A DNA stretch of 64,000 bases. It comes from Salipiger sp. IMCC34102 (GTDB lineage: Bacteria > Pseudomonadota > Alphaproteobacteria > Rhodobacterales > Rhodobacteraceae). The DNA lies in the NCBI RefSeq assembly GCF_004145405.1, contig NZ_SELQ01000001.1, positions 744,001 to 808,000 of the forward strand. Reading direction: 5' to 3'. The notes below the pieces were generated by a model. It was given only the letters and a program-made list of their open reading frames with translations. It made no database searches and was not told the DNA's origin. The position numbers and the translations under genes were made by a program. Below are positions 1-8,441 of the stretch, one piece after another. Position 1 is the stretch's first letter. Each line of letters starts with the position of its first letter.

Positions 1-1
1 G

Positions 2-844
2 CGGATCGAGGCCGAGGATGCCCGCGTGCTGTCGCTCTCCGCCATTCATGGCTTCATGGCGGGCGACGTGCCCGAGATGGGGACCAAGATGATCGCCGTG
101 ACCGACGGCGACGCGGCGCTTGGAGCCGAGCTTGCGGAACGGTTGGGGCAGGAGCTCTTCGCCAACCGGGGCCGTCACATGATGCCGGTCCTGAGTGGCG
201 AGGAGGCGGTGGCGCAGGCCATGGCGGCAGAGGTCTTTCCGGTCGTGATCGCCGACATCTGGGACAACCCCGGCGGCGGCACCGCGGGCGATGCAACGGT
301 GGTCCTGAAGGCGCTGATGGCGCGCGGGGCGACCGGCGTCGCCGTCGGCACGATCTGGGACCCGATCGCCGTCGGCCTGTGCACCGCCGCGGGGGTGGGT
401 GGCGTCATGCCGTTGCGCTTCGGTGCGAAATCCGCGCCCGACACCGGCGAGCCGGTCGATGCGCTGGTCCGCGTCGAGGCGGTCGAGCCAGAGGCCGCGA
501 TGGTCTTCGGCGAAAGCGTGGTCCCCTTCGGCCCGGCGGCGCTCATCGCCCTGCTCGATGCGACGGGACAGGACACGGGCGTCCAGGTGATCCTGAACAC
601 GGTGCGCGCGCAAAGCTACGACCCCTCGCTCTTCACGGCCATGGGCATCGATCCCACGGCGCAGAAGATCCTGGTGCTGAAATCCACCAACCACTTCTAC
701 GCGGCCTTCGCGCCGATCGCGGCGAAGATCCTCTATTGCTCTGCCGGCAAGCCCTATCCCAACGATCCCGCGACGAACCCTTACCGCTTTGTGCGGCCCG
801 ACATCTGGCCCCGCGTGGCCGATCCCTTTGCGACTGGAGCCTGA
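2..844 (+). CDS. M81 family (MlrC-type) metallopeptidase, C-terminal part
   Basis: The open frame runs in from the window edge, so the N-terminal part, which carries the metal-binding region in this family, is not visible. The visible 280 residues match the C-terminal half of MlrC/microcystinase-C-like proteins: a DNPGGG segment followed by GDATVVLKAL, then the late LKSTNHFYAAFAPIA stretch and a proline-rich end. Characterised MlrC hydrolyses linear microcystin peptides; most relatives have no known substrate. The stop lies one base before the next gene's ATG, so the genes are translationally close. Association with amino-sugar genes suggests a role on a peptide- or amide-containing substrate, but this is inference. 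Confidence 0.8.
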   Translation, partial: RIEAEDARVLSLSAIHGFMAGDVPEMGTKMIAVTDGDAALGAELAERLGQELFANRGRHMMPVLSGEEAVAQAMAAEVFPVVIADIWDNPGGGTAGDATVVLKALMARGATGVAVGTIWDPIAVGLCTAAGVGGVMPLRFGAKSAPDTGEPVDALVRVEAVEPEAAMVFGESVVPFGPAALIALLDATGQDTGVQVILNTVRAQSYDPSLFTAMGIDPTAQKILVLKSTNHFYAAFAPIAAKILYCSAGKPYPNDPATNPYRFVRPDIWPRVADPFATGA

Positions 845-845
845 G

Positions 846-1934
846 ATGGACTTCCCCTGGCCCGATGCGGGCACGCCGCTGTCCGATGTCCTGACCCCCA
901 TGCCCGTGATCGACGAGGATCGGCTGGCTGCGAACATCGCCCGGGCGCAGGACTACATGACATCGCACGACCTGCCGTTCCGCCCGCACATCAAGACGCA
1001 CAAGATCCCCCAGGTCGCGCGCCAGCAGGTGGAGGCCGGGGCCATCGGCATCAACTGCCAGAAGGTGAGCGAGGCCGAGGTCTTTGCAGATGCGGGCTTC
1101 GACGACATCCTGATCACCTACAATATCCTCGGCCCCGCGCGGCTTGCGAGACTGGTGGCGCTGAACGACCGGGTGACGACCCTTCGGGTGGTCGCCGACA
1201 GCGCGGTCACCGTGGCGGGCCTGTCGAAGGCCGTGGGGCAGGGCAAGCCCCTGCGCGTGCTGGTGGAATGCGACACCGGCGGCGGACGCTGCGGCGTGCA
1301 GGGGGCCGAGGCGGCGGTGGCGCTGGCGCAGCGGATCGCGGCGGCCCCCGGACTTCGGTTCGACGGGCTGATGACCTACCCCGCCATCGGCGGCGCGGCA
1401 GAGGTCGAGGCCTTCCTGCAGGACGCGATGGCACGGCTCGCGGCGGTGGGCCTCGACTGTCCCGTGCGGTCGAACGGCGGCTCGCCGGACCTCTTCGCGG
1501 CGCACCTCGTGCCGAGCGCCACCGAGCACCGTGCGGGAACTTACGTCTACAACGACCGCGCGATGCTGCGGGCGGGCGAATGCGGTGCACAGGACATGGC
1601 GATGGAAATCCTCGCCACCGTCGTCTCGCGTCCGACGGCCGACCGGGCCGTGCTCGATTCGGGCTCGAAGGCGCTGACCTCCGACCTGCTGGGGTTCGAG
1701 GATCACGGCACGATCCCGGCGCTGCCGGGTGCGCGGATCGTCTCTCTGTCGGAAGAGCACGCGGTGGTCGACCTGACGGACTGCGGGGCGGATCGCCCAG
1801 GCGTCGGCGCTCAGATTCGGATCGTGCCGAACCACGCCTGCGTGGTGTCGAACCTGTTCGACCGCATGGTCTTTCATCGCGACGGTATCGTCACGCGGGT
1901 GCTGCCCGTCGCGGCGCGCGGCACGGTGTGGTAA
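846..1934 (+). CDS. D-threonine aldolase / D-serine dehydratase-fold PLP enzyme
   Basis: A 362-residue protein of the fold-III (alanine racemase-like) PLP family. The N-terminal barrel contains RPHIKTHK, whose lysine is the expected Schiff-base residue. The C-terminal region has the PNHAC segment that supplies the histidine and cysteine metal ligands in D-serine dehydratase/D-threonine aldolase relatives. I chose ATG 846 over in-frame starts further upstream because those lie inside the preceding gene. Family members cleave D-3-hydroxy-amino acids or dehydrate D-serine using PLP and a divalent metal. The actual substrate cannot be read from the sequence. It sits between the M81 gene and nagA, so it probably acts on a product of the same compound. 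Confidence 0.85.
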   Translation: MDFPWPDAGTPLSDVLTPMPVIDEDRLAANIARAQDYMTSHDLPFRPHIKTHKIPQVARQQVEAGAIGINCQKVSEAEVFADAGFDDILITYNILGPARLARLVALNDRVTTLRVVADSAVTVAGLSKAVGQGKPLRVLVECDTGGGRCGVQGAEAAVALAQRIAAAPGLRFDGLMTYPAIGGAAEVEAFLQDAMARLAAVGLDCPVRSNGGSPDLFAAHLVPSATEHRAGTYVYNDRAMLRAGECGAQDMAMEILATVVSRPTADRAVLDSGSKALTSDLLGFEDHGTIPALPGARIVSLSEEHAVVDLTDCGADRPGVGAQIRIVPNHACVVSNLFDRMVFHRDGIVTRVLPVAARGTVW

Positions 1935-1942
1935 CCGACCCC

Positions 1943-3082
1943 ATGACCATGACGACCGCCTATCACGCGCCACGCATCTTCGACGGGACCGAATGGCACG
2001 ACGAGGCCGCGCTTCTTGTCGCGGACGGGTGCGTCACGGGGATCGTTCCGCGGGCCGAGGCGCCGGAGGGCGAGGTGCTGGAGCATCCGTTGGTGCCGGG
2101 GTTCGTCGATCTTCAGGTCAACGGCGGCGGCGGCGTGCTGTTCAACAACACCCCCTCCACTGACGGGATCGCCGCGATCTGCGATGCGCATGCCCGCTTC
2201 GGCACCACCTCGACCATGGTCACCCTGATCACCGACACCGCAGAGGTCACGGGCCGGGCCGTCGCGGCGGCGCGCGCCGCCCGCCACCCCGGCTTCCTCG
2301 GCCTGCACCTCGAAGGGCCGCACCTTGCCCTGTCCCGCAAGGGTACGCACGATCCGGCCCTCATCCGTCCGATGGATCCGGAGGATCTGCAGGTGCTGAC
2401 GGATGCGGCGCAGGGGCTGGACCGGATGATCTCCACCGTGGCACCCGAAACGGTCACGCCCGCGCAGATCGCGACGCTGGCGAAAGCCGGCGTGGTTGTG
2501 AGCCTCGGTCATTCGGATTGCGACATGGGCGTGGCCCGGGCCGCCGCCGATGCTGGTGCCACGATGGTCACGCACCTTTTCAACGCGATGAGCCAGCTGG
2601 GGCACCGGTCCCCGAACCTCGTCGGTGCGGCGCTGGACGACGGGCGGCTTTGGGCCGGGCTGATCGCCGATGGCTTTCACGTCGACCCCACGGCGCTGCG
2701 CATCGCCTTGCGGGCGAAGGCGGGGCCGGCGGGTCTGTTCCTAGTGTCCGATGCCATGTCGACCGTGGGGACCGACGCCAGCGAGCTGATCCTGAACGAC
2801 CGGCGCATCCTGCGAAAGGGCGGTCGGCTGACGCTTGAAGACGGCACGCTCGCGGGCGCCGACATCGCGCTGGTCGATGCGGTACGTTACCTTCACCTGA
2901 CCCTCGGCGTCGCGCTGGGGGAGGCGGTCACGCTGGCCTCCGCCGCGCCGGCGGCGGCGATGGGGCTGAGTGATCGCGGTCATCTGCGGCCCGGGGCGCG
3001 TGCCGATTTCACCTGTCTTACGCCGGGGATCGAGGCCGTTGGAACGTGGATCGCGGGCCGCCGCGCGGACGCCGCGGCATGA
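1943..3082 (+). CDS. nagA: N-acetylglucosamine-6-phosphate deacetylase
   Basis: A 379-residue amidohydrolase-superfamily protein. It shows the NagA signatures in order: PGFVDLQVNG near the N terminus (the QxN form of the metal site, as in Escherichia coli NagA), LHLEGPHL with the metal-binding glutamate, GHSDCD and THLFNAMSQLGHR with the metal histidines, and VSDAMST with the catalytic aspartate. It would hydrolyse GlcNAc-6-P to GlcN-6-P and acetate in the cytoplasm. The start at ATG 1943 lies 8 bases after the previous stop; ATG 1949 is an alternative. Its stop overlaps the kinase start (ATGA), which indicates coupled translation. No nagB deaminase is visible, so the next step is outside the window or differs. 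Confidence 0.9.
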   Translation: MTMTTAYHAPRIFDGTEWHDEAALLVADGCVTGIVPRAEAPEGEVLEHPLVPGFVDLQVNGGGGVLFNNTPSTDGIAAICDAHARFGTTSTMVTLITDTAEVTGRAVAAARAARHPGFLGLHLEGPHLALSRKGTHDPALIRPMDPEDLQVLTDAAQGLDRMISTVAPETVTPAQIATLAKAGVVVSLGHSDCDMGVARAAADAGATMVTHLFNAMSQLGHRSPNLVGAALDDGRLWAGLIADGFHVDPTALRIALRAKAGPAGLFLVSDAMSTVGTDASELILNDRRILRKGGRLTLEDGTLAGADIALVDAVRYLHLTLGVALGEAVTLASAAPAAAMGLSDRGHLRPGARADFTCLTPGIEAVGTWIAGRRADAAA

Positions 3083-3987
3083 TCCTGTGCTGCGACATCG
3101 GCGGAACCGCCATCAAGCTGGCCGAGGCGCGGAGTCCCGATGATCTGGTCCTGAAGGCGCGCATTCCGACGCCCACGCAGGACTTCGATGCCTTCGTCAA
3201 GGTGCTGCGCGACGCCATCGCCGCGGCATCCGCGCCGCCCGCGGCGATCGCCTTCTCTCTCGCCGGTGTCGTCGAGCCGGGCACGGGGGTGGCCACGATG
3301 GCCAACATTCCCTGCCTGACCGGTCGACGGCTCGAGGATGATCTCACCGCGGCCCTCGGGCTGCCGGTGATACTGGCGAACGATGCGGATTGTTTCGCGC
3401 TGGCCGAGGCGGAGCTTGGCGCCGGTCGGGGACATGAGGTCGTCTTCGGCCTGATTCTGGGCACCGGTGTCGGCGGTGGCGTCGTCGTGCGGGGGCAACT
3501 GGTAAACGGGGCCGGGTTCGCGGGCGAGATCGGGCACGGTCCGGTGGCGGCGCGGATCCTCGACGACCTTGGCGTCACCTTGCCTGCCATTCCCTGCGGT
3601 TGCGGATTGACGGGGTGTCTCGACGTCGTCTGCTCCGCCCGCGGAATGGAGCGCCTGCACCTTCACCTGCACGGGCGGGCGGCAGACAGCCGCGAGATCG
3701 TCGCGGGCTGGCAGGCCGGGGAGCCGGACGCGGGCCTCACCATTGCCGCCTGGCTGGAGGTCCTGTCCGGCCCGCTTGCCATGGTCGAGAACGTACTTGG
3801 GGCCGGGATCATCGCGGTCGGCGGCGGGCTGTCCACTGCACCCGACCTGATCGCGGCCCTCGACGTCGCGGTGCGCGCAAAGATTCTCCGGCGGTTCGAC
3901 AGGCCCCTGGTCGTGCCGGCGCAATGCATCGTCGAACCGGGACTGATCGGGGCCGCGATCCTGGGTCTGTCACTGGCATCCCGTTAA
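3079..3987 (+). CDS. ROK family sugar kinase (N-acetylglucosamine/N-acetylmannosamine kinase type)
   Basis: A 302-residue ROK protein without a DNA-binding domain, hence a kinase rather than a repressor. Visible marks are the N-terminal phosphate loop DIGGTAIK, the ANDADCFALAE segment with the catalytic aspartate, GTGVGGG, the GEIGHGPV histidine and the zinc-type CGCGLTGCLD cysteine cluster. Substrate specificity cannot be fixed from motifs; the translational coupling to nagA through an ATGA overlap favours an N-acetyl-hexosamine. Together the two genes would phosphorylate and deacetylate an imported amino sugar. Confidence 0.88.
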   Translation: MILCCDIGGTAIKLAEARSPDDLVLKARIPTPTQDFDAFVKVLRDAIAAASAPPAAIAFSLAGVVEPGTGVATMANIPCLTGRRLEDDLTAALGLPVILANDADCFALAEAELGAGRGHEVVFGLILGTGVGGGVVVRGQLVNGAGFAGEIGHGPVAARILDDLGVTLPAIPCGCGLTGCLDVVCSARGMERLHLHLHGRAADSREIVAGWQAGEPDAGLTIAAWLEVLSGPLAMVENVLGAGIIAVGGGLSTAPDLIAALDVAVRAKILRRFDRPLVVPAQCIVEPGLIGAAILGLSLASR

Positions 3988-3991
3988 CGCA

Positions 3992-4007
3992 TCAGGATTT
4001 GTCCTGA
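3992..4007. repeat. Short perfect inverted repeat after the kinase gene
   Basis: TCAGGA and TCCTGA form a 6-bp stem around a TTTG loop immediately after the kinase stop. A-rich rather than T-rich sequence follows, so it is a poor intrinsic terminator on the plus strand. It could be a protein-binding site or a weak 3'-end structure. Confidence 0.4.
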
Positions 4008-4019
4008 GGCAAAAAAGGG

Positions 4020-4123
4020 CAACATTTGTGAAAATGAATTACAGGGTTCCCGGCTGATTGAAAAAATATGCGGAAATAACTTGACGTAAACGCCATGTAA
4101 CGGCCAACATCAGAAAATGAATT
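4020..4123 (+). promoter_or_regulatory. Two spaced direct repeats upstream of the Gfo/Idh-ABC operon
   Basis: CAACAT followed by GAAAATGAATT occurs at 4020-4040 (4-base gap) and again at 4105-4123 (2-base gap), about 8 helical turns apart. The stretch is clearly more AT-rich than the flanking genes and precedes the first gene of the operon. TTGACG at 4081-4086 is a possible -35 hexamer, but no good -10 follows at normal spacing. The repeats are candidate activator or repressor sites. No linked regulator gene is visible. Confidence 0.45.
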
Positions 4124-4142
4124 TCGTTTGTGGAGTCGTGGC

Positions 4143-5306
4143 ATGAAGGTCGCCATCATCGGTTTGGGGTATCGCCTGGGATACCTCGGTCACGTCTTCA
4201 ACGAGATGGATCCCGACTTCGAAATCGTCGGGTTTCACGACCCCGAACCGGCCGGAATGACCGTTCTGGACGAACACGGCATCAGCCCGGGACTGCAGCA
4301 CGCCTCGCCCGAAGAGCTGGTGAAGGCGGGCGGATACGACCTGCTGATGATCGGCTCGCCAAATCACCTGCACCTCGATCACATCCGGCTGGGGCTGGAG
4401 GCGGGCAACAAGATCTTCAGCGAGAAGCCCATCGTCTCGACCATCGAGCAGACCTTCGCCCTGGCCGAGCTCATGGCGAAACACGGACCGGAACGTCTGC
4501 TCGTGGGGCTGGTGCTGCGCTACGCGCCGCTCTACCGCGACCTGATCAAGGCGCGCGACGACGGGTTGCTGGGCAAGATCGTCTCTGTCGAGGCGGCGGA
4601 GCACATCTATCCCTATCACGGCGCCTTCTTCATGCGCGACTGGCGCCGCTACGAGAAATGGTCCGGCAGCTTCATGCTGGAAAAATGCTGCCATGACCTC
4701 GACCTCTACAACGGTCTGATCGGCGCGCGGCCCGAACGGGTGGCCAGCTTCGGCGGGCGCAAGACCTTCGTGCCGGAAAACGATCCGCGGTCCGAGGGCG
4801 TCAACGACATGAGCCTTTTCCACCGCAAACCTTCGGGCTGGAACGGGTCGGACAAGGTCTTCGACAATGACGGGGACATCATCGACTACCAGGTGGCGAT
4901 CATCGAATACGCCAATGGTGTCGGCATGAACTTCCACACCAACCTGAATGCGCCCGACCAGTTTCGCCGCTTCGCCGTCTTCGGCACCAAGGGCCAGGCG
5001 GAAGGCGACTTCATCAGGGCGGACTTCAAGGTCACCGATGTTCTGACGGAGGCGACCACCATCGACAAGACCTACCAGGCCACCGCCCTTTCCCAGCACT
5101 ACGGCGCGGACGAGACGATGGCCGCCGAGGTCGTGGCACACGTCATGAAGGATGGACCGCTGCCGGTCTCGCCGCTCGACGCGCTCGAGGCCGGTATCCT
5201 CGCGCTGACGATGGACGATGCGCGGCGCAGCCGGCAGGTGATCGACATGCGCCCGATCTGGGACCGCTACGACGAGGCGCTGACCCGCAAGGGAGCCGTC
5301 GCATGA
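4143..5306 (+). CDS. Gfo/Idh/MocA family NAD(P)-dependent oxidoreductase
   Basis: A 387-residue sugar-dehydrogenase-type protein. The N terminus (MKVAIIGLGYRLGYLG) is a Rossmann dinucleotide-binding motif. SEKPIV carries the conserved EKP lysine, and the later CCHDLDLYN carries the family's catalytic-region histidine and aspartate. ATG 4143 has a GGAG ribosome-binding site 7 bases upstream at 4132-4135. The gene is first in an operon whose next gene, a sugar permease, overlaps its stop (ATGA). It probably oxidises the sugar brought in by that importer, but the substrate is unknown. Confidence 0.87.
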   Translation: MKVAIIGLGYRLGYLGHVFNEMDPDFEIVGFHDPEPAGMTVLDEHGISPGLQHASPEELVKAGGYDLLMIGSPNHLHLDHIRLGLEAGNKIFSEKPIVSTIEQTFALAELMAKHGPERLLVGLVLRYAPLYRDLIKARDDGLLGKIVSVEAAEHIYPYHGAFFMRDWRRYEKWSGSFMLEKCCHDLDLYNGLIGARPERVASFGGRKTFVPENDPRSEGVNDMSLFHRKPSGWNGSDKVFDNDGDIIDYQVAIIEYANGVGMNFHTNLNAPDQFRRFAVFGTKGQAEGDFIRADFKVTDVLTEATTIDKTYQATALSQHYGADETMAAEVVAHVMKDGPLPVSPLDALEAGILALTMDDARRSRQVIDMRPIWDRYDEALTRKGAVA

Positions 5307-6187
5307 CCCAATCGCGCGCCGCATGGTATTTCGCCTGGGCGCTTCTGGCGCCGGCGATCCTCTACGTGCTGGTCATTGTGGCCTGGCCGCTGGTCGAGAC
5401 CGTCCGGCTGTCGTTCACCGATGCCTCGTTGCGCAAGACGGTGAATTACGTCGGATGGGAGAACTACACCCGGATCTTCGACCGCGACTTCGCGGAGATC
5501 ATCCTGCGCACCTTCACCTGGACGTTCTTCTCGGTCCTGCTGAAGATGGTGATCGGCATGTTCGGCGCGGTCTTGCTGAACTGCGCGGTGCCGGGGCGGA
5601 ACCTCTTTCGGATCCTGACGATGCCGCCGTGGATCGTGCCCATGGCGATCGGCATCTTCATGTGGGGCTGGATGTACAACGGCCAGTTCGGGATGATCTC
5701 CGGCCTGTTGCAGCGGTTCGGCTTCGTCGACGGACCCGTGGCCTTCCTAGCCTACGGCAACACCGCCTACTGGGCGACGATCGTTACCGATGTCTGGATC
5801 GGCGTGCCGATGGTCACGATCTATTTCCTGGCCGCGATCCAGGCCATTCCCCGCGACCTCTACGAGGCCGCCTGGACTGATGGAGCAAGCCGCTGGTACC
5901 GCTTCCGCCGGATCACGCTGCCACTGATGGCGCCCGCGATCATCACCATGTCGATGTTGTCGCTGATCGCCACGTTCAACAGTTTCGACATCATCTGGAT
6001 CCTCACGCAGGGCGGCCCCTCGGGATCGACCACGACGATGATCATCGACACCTACCAGACCGCGATCGGGTCGAAGAAATACGGGCAGGGCGCCGCACGG
6101 GCCGTCGTGATCTGCATCTTCCTGTCGCTGTTCTGCATCGCCTACTTCCGCATGACCCGCAAACTGTCCCGCCAGGAAAAGGTCTGA
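5303..6187 (+). CDS. Sugar ABC transporter permease, MalF/UgpA type (system A)
   Basis: A 294-residue integral membrane protein with about six hydrophobic segments. The cytoplasmic EAA loop reads YEAAWTDGASRWYRFRRITLP, which contacts the ATPase in this family. It resembles CUT1 (MalFG-type) permeases for oligosaccharides and glycerol-phosphate-like substrates. The start codon overlaps the upstream dehydrogenase stop, so the permease is part of the same operon. It forms a heteromeric channel with the next gene. Confidence 0.92.
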   Translation: MTQSRAAWYFAWALLAPAILYVLVIVAWPLVETVRLSFTDASLRKTVNYVGWENYTRIFDRDFAEIILRTFTWTFFSVLLKMVIGMFGAVLLNCAVPGRNLFRILTMPPWIVPMAIGIFMWGWMYNGQFGMISGLLQRFGFVDGPVAFLAYGNTAYWATIVTDVWIGVPMVTIYFLAAIQAIPRDLYEAAWTDGASRWYRFRRITLPLMAPAIITMSMLSLIATFNSFDIIWILTQGGPSGSTTTMIIDTYQTAIGSKKYGQGAARAVVICIFLSLFCIAYFRMTRKLSRQEKV

Positions 6188-6194
6188 GCCCGCC

Positions 6195-7112
6195 ATGATG
6201 AACCCAGCCCGCCGTGCCACCCGCATCCTGACACTGGCCAATCCCTTCTCGAAGCGGACCCGGACGAGCGCCATGATGGACCGCTACACCTGGTTCGAGG
6301 TCGTGCTGATCTACCTTGGGATCTTCGTCTTCCTGGCCTTCATGCTGGCCCCCTTCGTCGAAGGGTTCCTGGTCAGCCTCAAGCCGCTGTCGCAGCTCTT
6401 CTCCACGCCCTACAACTTCTGGCCGGAGAACGCCTCGTTCGAGGCCTATGTGACCATGTGGGATCGGATCCCCTACTTCGCGCTCTACATCTTCAACTCG
6501 CTGCTGATCGCGACGGCGGCGACGCTCATCGTGCTGGTCCTCGTGGTGCCGGCGGCCTATGCCTTCGCGCGGTTCAGCTTCAAGGGCATGCCGCTGTTGC
6601 TGGGGGCGTTCCTCGCGGTGTCGATGTTCTCGGGCGCGGTGCTGCTGATCCCGCTCTTCCGGCTGATGCGCACGCTGGGGATCCTGAACACCTACTGGGC
6701 GATGATCATCCCCGGGGCGGCCTTCCTGATCCCCTCGGCGATCTGGCTGTTGCGCACCTACATGATGCGGATCCCGCCCGAGCTGAACGAGGCGGCCTAC
6801 ATGGACGGCGCGTCGCAGTTCTACACCTTCCGCCGGGTGATCCTGCCTCTGGCGCGCCCGGGCATCATCGTGGTGGCGATCATGACCTTCATCGGCGCCT
6901 ATGCGCAGCAGTTCATCTTCGCGCTGACGTTCAACTCGAAAACGGAATTCATGCCGTTGCCGGTGGGGCTCTTCGCCTTCTTCGGCCGGCAGGAGGTCGT
7001 CTGGAACGAATTGATGGCGGCCAGCTTCGTGGGGATCGCCCCCGCGCTGGTCATCATCTTCTTCCTGCAACGCTATCTCGTCGGCGGGCTGACCGCCGGG
7101 GCGATAAAATAA
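6195..7112 (+). CDS. Sugar ABC transporter permease, MalG type (system A)
   Basis: A 305-residue second CUT1 permease subunit with a basic N-terminal cytoplasmic tail of about 30 residues before the first membrane helix. The EAA loop is NEAAYMDGASQFYTFRRVILP. ATG 6195 and 6198 are both possible starts. It begins 7 bases after the partner permease gene and precedes the binding-protein gene. It would sit in the inner membrane, pairing with the 5303 product. Confidence 0.92.
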   Translation: MMNPARRATRILTLANPFSKRTRTSAMMDRYTWFEVVLIYLGIFVFLAFMLAPFVEGFLVSLKPLSQLFSTPYNFWPENASFEAYVTMWDRIPYFALYIFNSLLIATAATLIVLVLVVPAAYAFARFSFKGMPLLLGAFLAVSMFSGAVLLIPLFRLMRTLGILNTYWAMIIPGAAFLIPSAIWLLRTYMMRIPPELNEAAYMDGASQFYTFRRVILPLARPGIIVVAIMTFIGAYAQQFIFALTFNSKTEFMPLPVGLFAFFGRQEVVWNELMAASFVGIAPALVIIFFLQRYLVGGLTAGAIK

Positions 7113-7139
7113 CAAACCATCCAACAAGGAGAGTTCGAC

Positions 7140-8357
7140 ATGACCACACCCGTCCAGAAAAGCCTGATCGGCGTGATGCTGGCCTCGACGACGGCGCTGC
7201 CCGCCTTCGCCGAGGACATCAGCTGGATCTACTGCGGCGACAGCATCGACCCGGTGCACGAGCAGTACATCGCCGAATGGGAAGCCGAGAACGAAGGCTG
7301 GACCGTCACCCCCGAGGTCGTCGGCTGGGCCCAGTGCCAGGACAAGGCCACCACGCTGGCCGCCGCGGGCAGCCCCGTCGCCATGGCCTACGTGGGCTCG
7401 CGCACGCTCAAGGAATTCGCCCTGAACGAGCTGATCGTGCCGGTGCCGATGTCCGAGGAGGAGCAGGCTGAGTACTACCCCAACATCGTCGAGACGGTGA
7501 CCTTCGAAGGCACCCAGTGGGGCGTGCCGATCGCCTTCTCGACCAAGGCGTTCTACTGGAACAAGGGCATCTTCGAGGAAGCCGGCCTCGACCCCGAAAC
7601 GCCGCCCGCCACCTGGGAAGAGACGATCGACTTCGCCCGTCAGATCACCGAGAACACCGACAAGGCGGGTTACGGTCTTCCGGCGAAGACAATGGACAAC
7701 ACCATGCACCAGTTCCTGCATTGGGTGTACACCAACAACGGTCAGATCATCGACGCCGACGGCAACATCGTCATGGACAGCCCCGAAGTGCTGGCCGCCC
7801 TTGAGGCCTACCAGGACATCACGCCCTATTCGGTCGAAGGCGCCACCGCCTACGAGCAGAACGAGATGCGTGCCATCTTCCTCGACGGGTCCGTGGGCAT
7901 GATCCAGACCTCCGTCGGGGCGGCCTTCCTGCTGGAGGACACCGACATCGACTGGGGTGTGGCCGATCTGCCGCTGGGCCCCGATGCCGAAGGTCCGGGC
8001 ACGCTGTTGATCACCGACAGCCTCGCGATCTTCGACGGCACCGGGGTCGAGGACAAGGCGATCGAATTCGCCAAGTTCATCACCTCGCCCGAAGTACAGG
8101 AAGCTTATGAAGCGGGCGGTGCGGCCAGTCTGACGCCGCTGCGTCCGGGTCAGGCCGTGGACGACATGCTGGCGGCCGGGCCGTACTGGCAGCCGTTCAT
8201 CGACGGCATCGAGTTTGGCGGACCCGAGCCGCTGTTCACCGACTACAAGGGCTTCCAGAATGTCATGATCGAGATGGTGCAATCGGTCGTGACCGGCGCG
8301 GCCGAGCCGCAGGAGGCGTTGTCCGACGCCGCCGGGGAACTCGAAGAGTACAAGTAA
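7140..8357 (+). CDS. Extracellular sugar-binding protein (system A)
   Basis: A 405-residue periplasmic solute-binding protein of the CUT1 family. The first 25 residues form a signal peptide ending near ALPAFA, with mature sequence starting about EDISWIYCGDS. AAGGAGAG lies just before ATG 7140, a strong ribosome-binding site that fits the high expression expected for a binding protein. Typical features are a central WGVPIAFSTKAFYWNKGIF segment and a C-terminal helical lobe. The gene follows both permeases and is separated from the ATPase gene by a strong hairpin. The ligand is unknown. Confidence 0.92.
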   Translation: MTTPVQKSLIGVMLASTTALPAFAEDISWIYCGDSIDPVHEQYIAEWEAENEGWTVTPEVVGWAQCQDKATTLAAAGSPVAMAYVGSRTLKEFALNELIVPVPMSEEEQAEYYPNIVETVTFEGTQWGVPIAFSTKAFYWNKGIFEEAGLDPETPPATWEETIDFARQITENTDKAGYGLPAKTMDNTMHQFLHWVYTNNGQIIDADGNIVMDSPEVLAALEAYQDITPYSVEGATAYEQNEMRAIFLDGSVGMIQTSVGAAFLLEDTDIDWGVADLPLGPDAEGPGTLLITDSLAIFDGTGVEDKAIEFAKFITSPEVQEAYEAGGAASLTPLRPGQAVDDMLAAGPYWQPFIDGIEFGGPEPLFTDYKGFQNVMIEMVQSVVTGAAEPQEALSDAAGELEEYK

Positions 8358-8363
8358 GACCAA

Positions 8364-8392
8364 GCGTGCCCGGCCCCCGGGGTCGGGCACGC
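8364..8392 (+). other. GC-rich hairpin between binding-protein and ATPase genes
   Basis: GCGTGCCCG (8364-8372) and CGGGCACGC (8384-8392) form a perfect 9-bp stem with an 11-base loop, 6 bases after the binding-protein stop. No T tract follows. It is more likely an mRNA 3'-stabilising or partial-attenuation structure than a full terminator, because the ATPase gene of the same system follows. Confidence 0.6.
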
Positions 8393-8441
8393 CTTCAACT
8401 GCCCATCGCGGCCATACCCAGAATTTCGCAGGAGACCCGCC

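Noticed and set aside
3992-4007. Intrinsic terminator after the ROK kinase
   Set aside because: The stem is only 6 bp and is followed by an A run, so it is kept as an inverted repeat only.
6042-8390. Open frame of 782 codons on the minus strand
   Set aside because: It is antisense to two permease genes and a binding-protein gene with intact motifs. Its composition is rich in Arg, Gly, His and Asp, as expected for an antisense shadow in GC-rich DNA.
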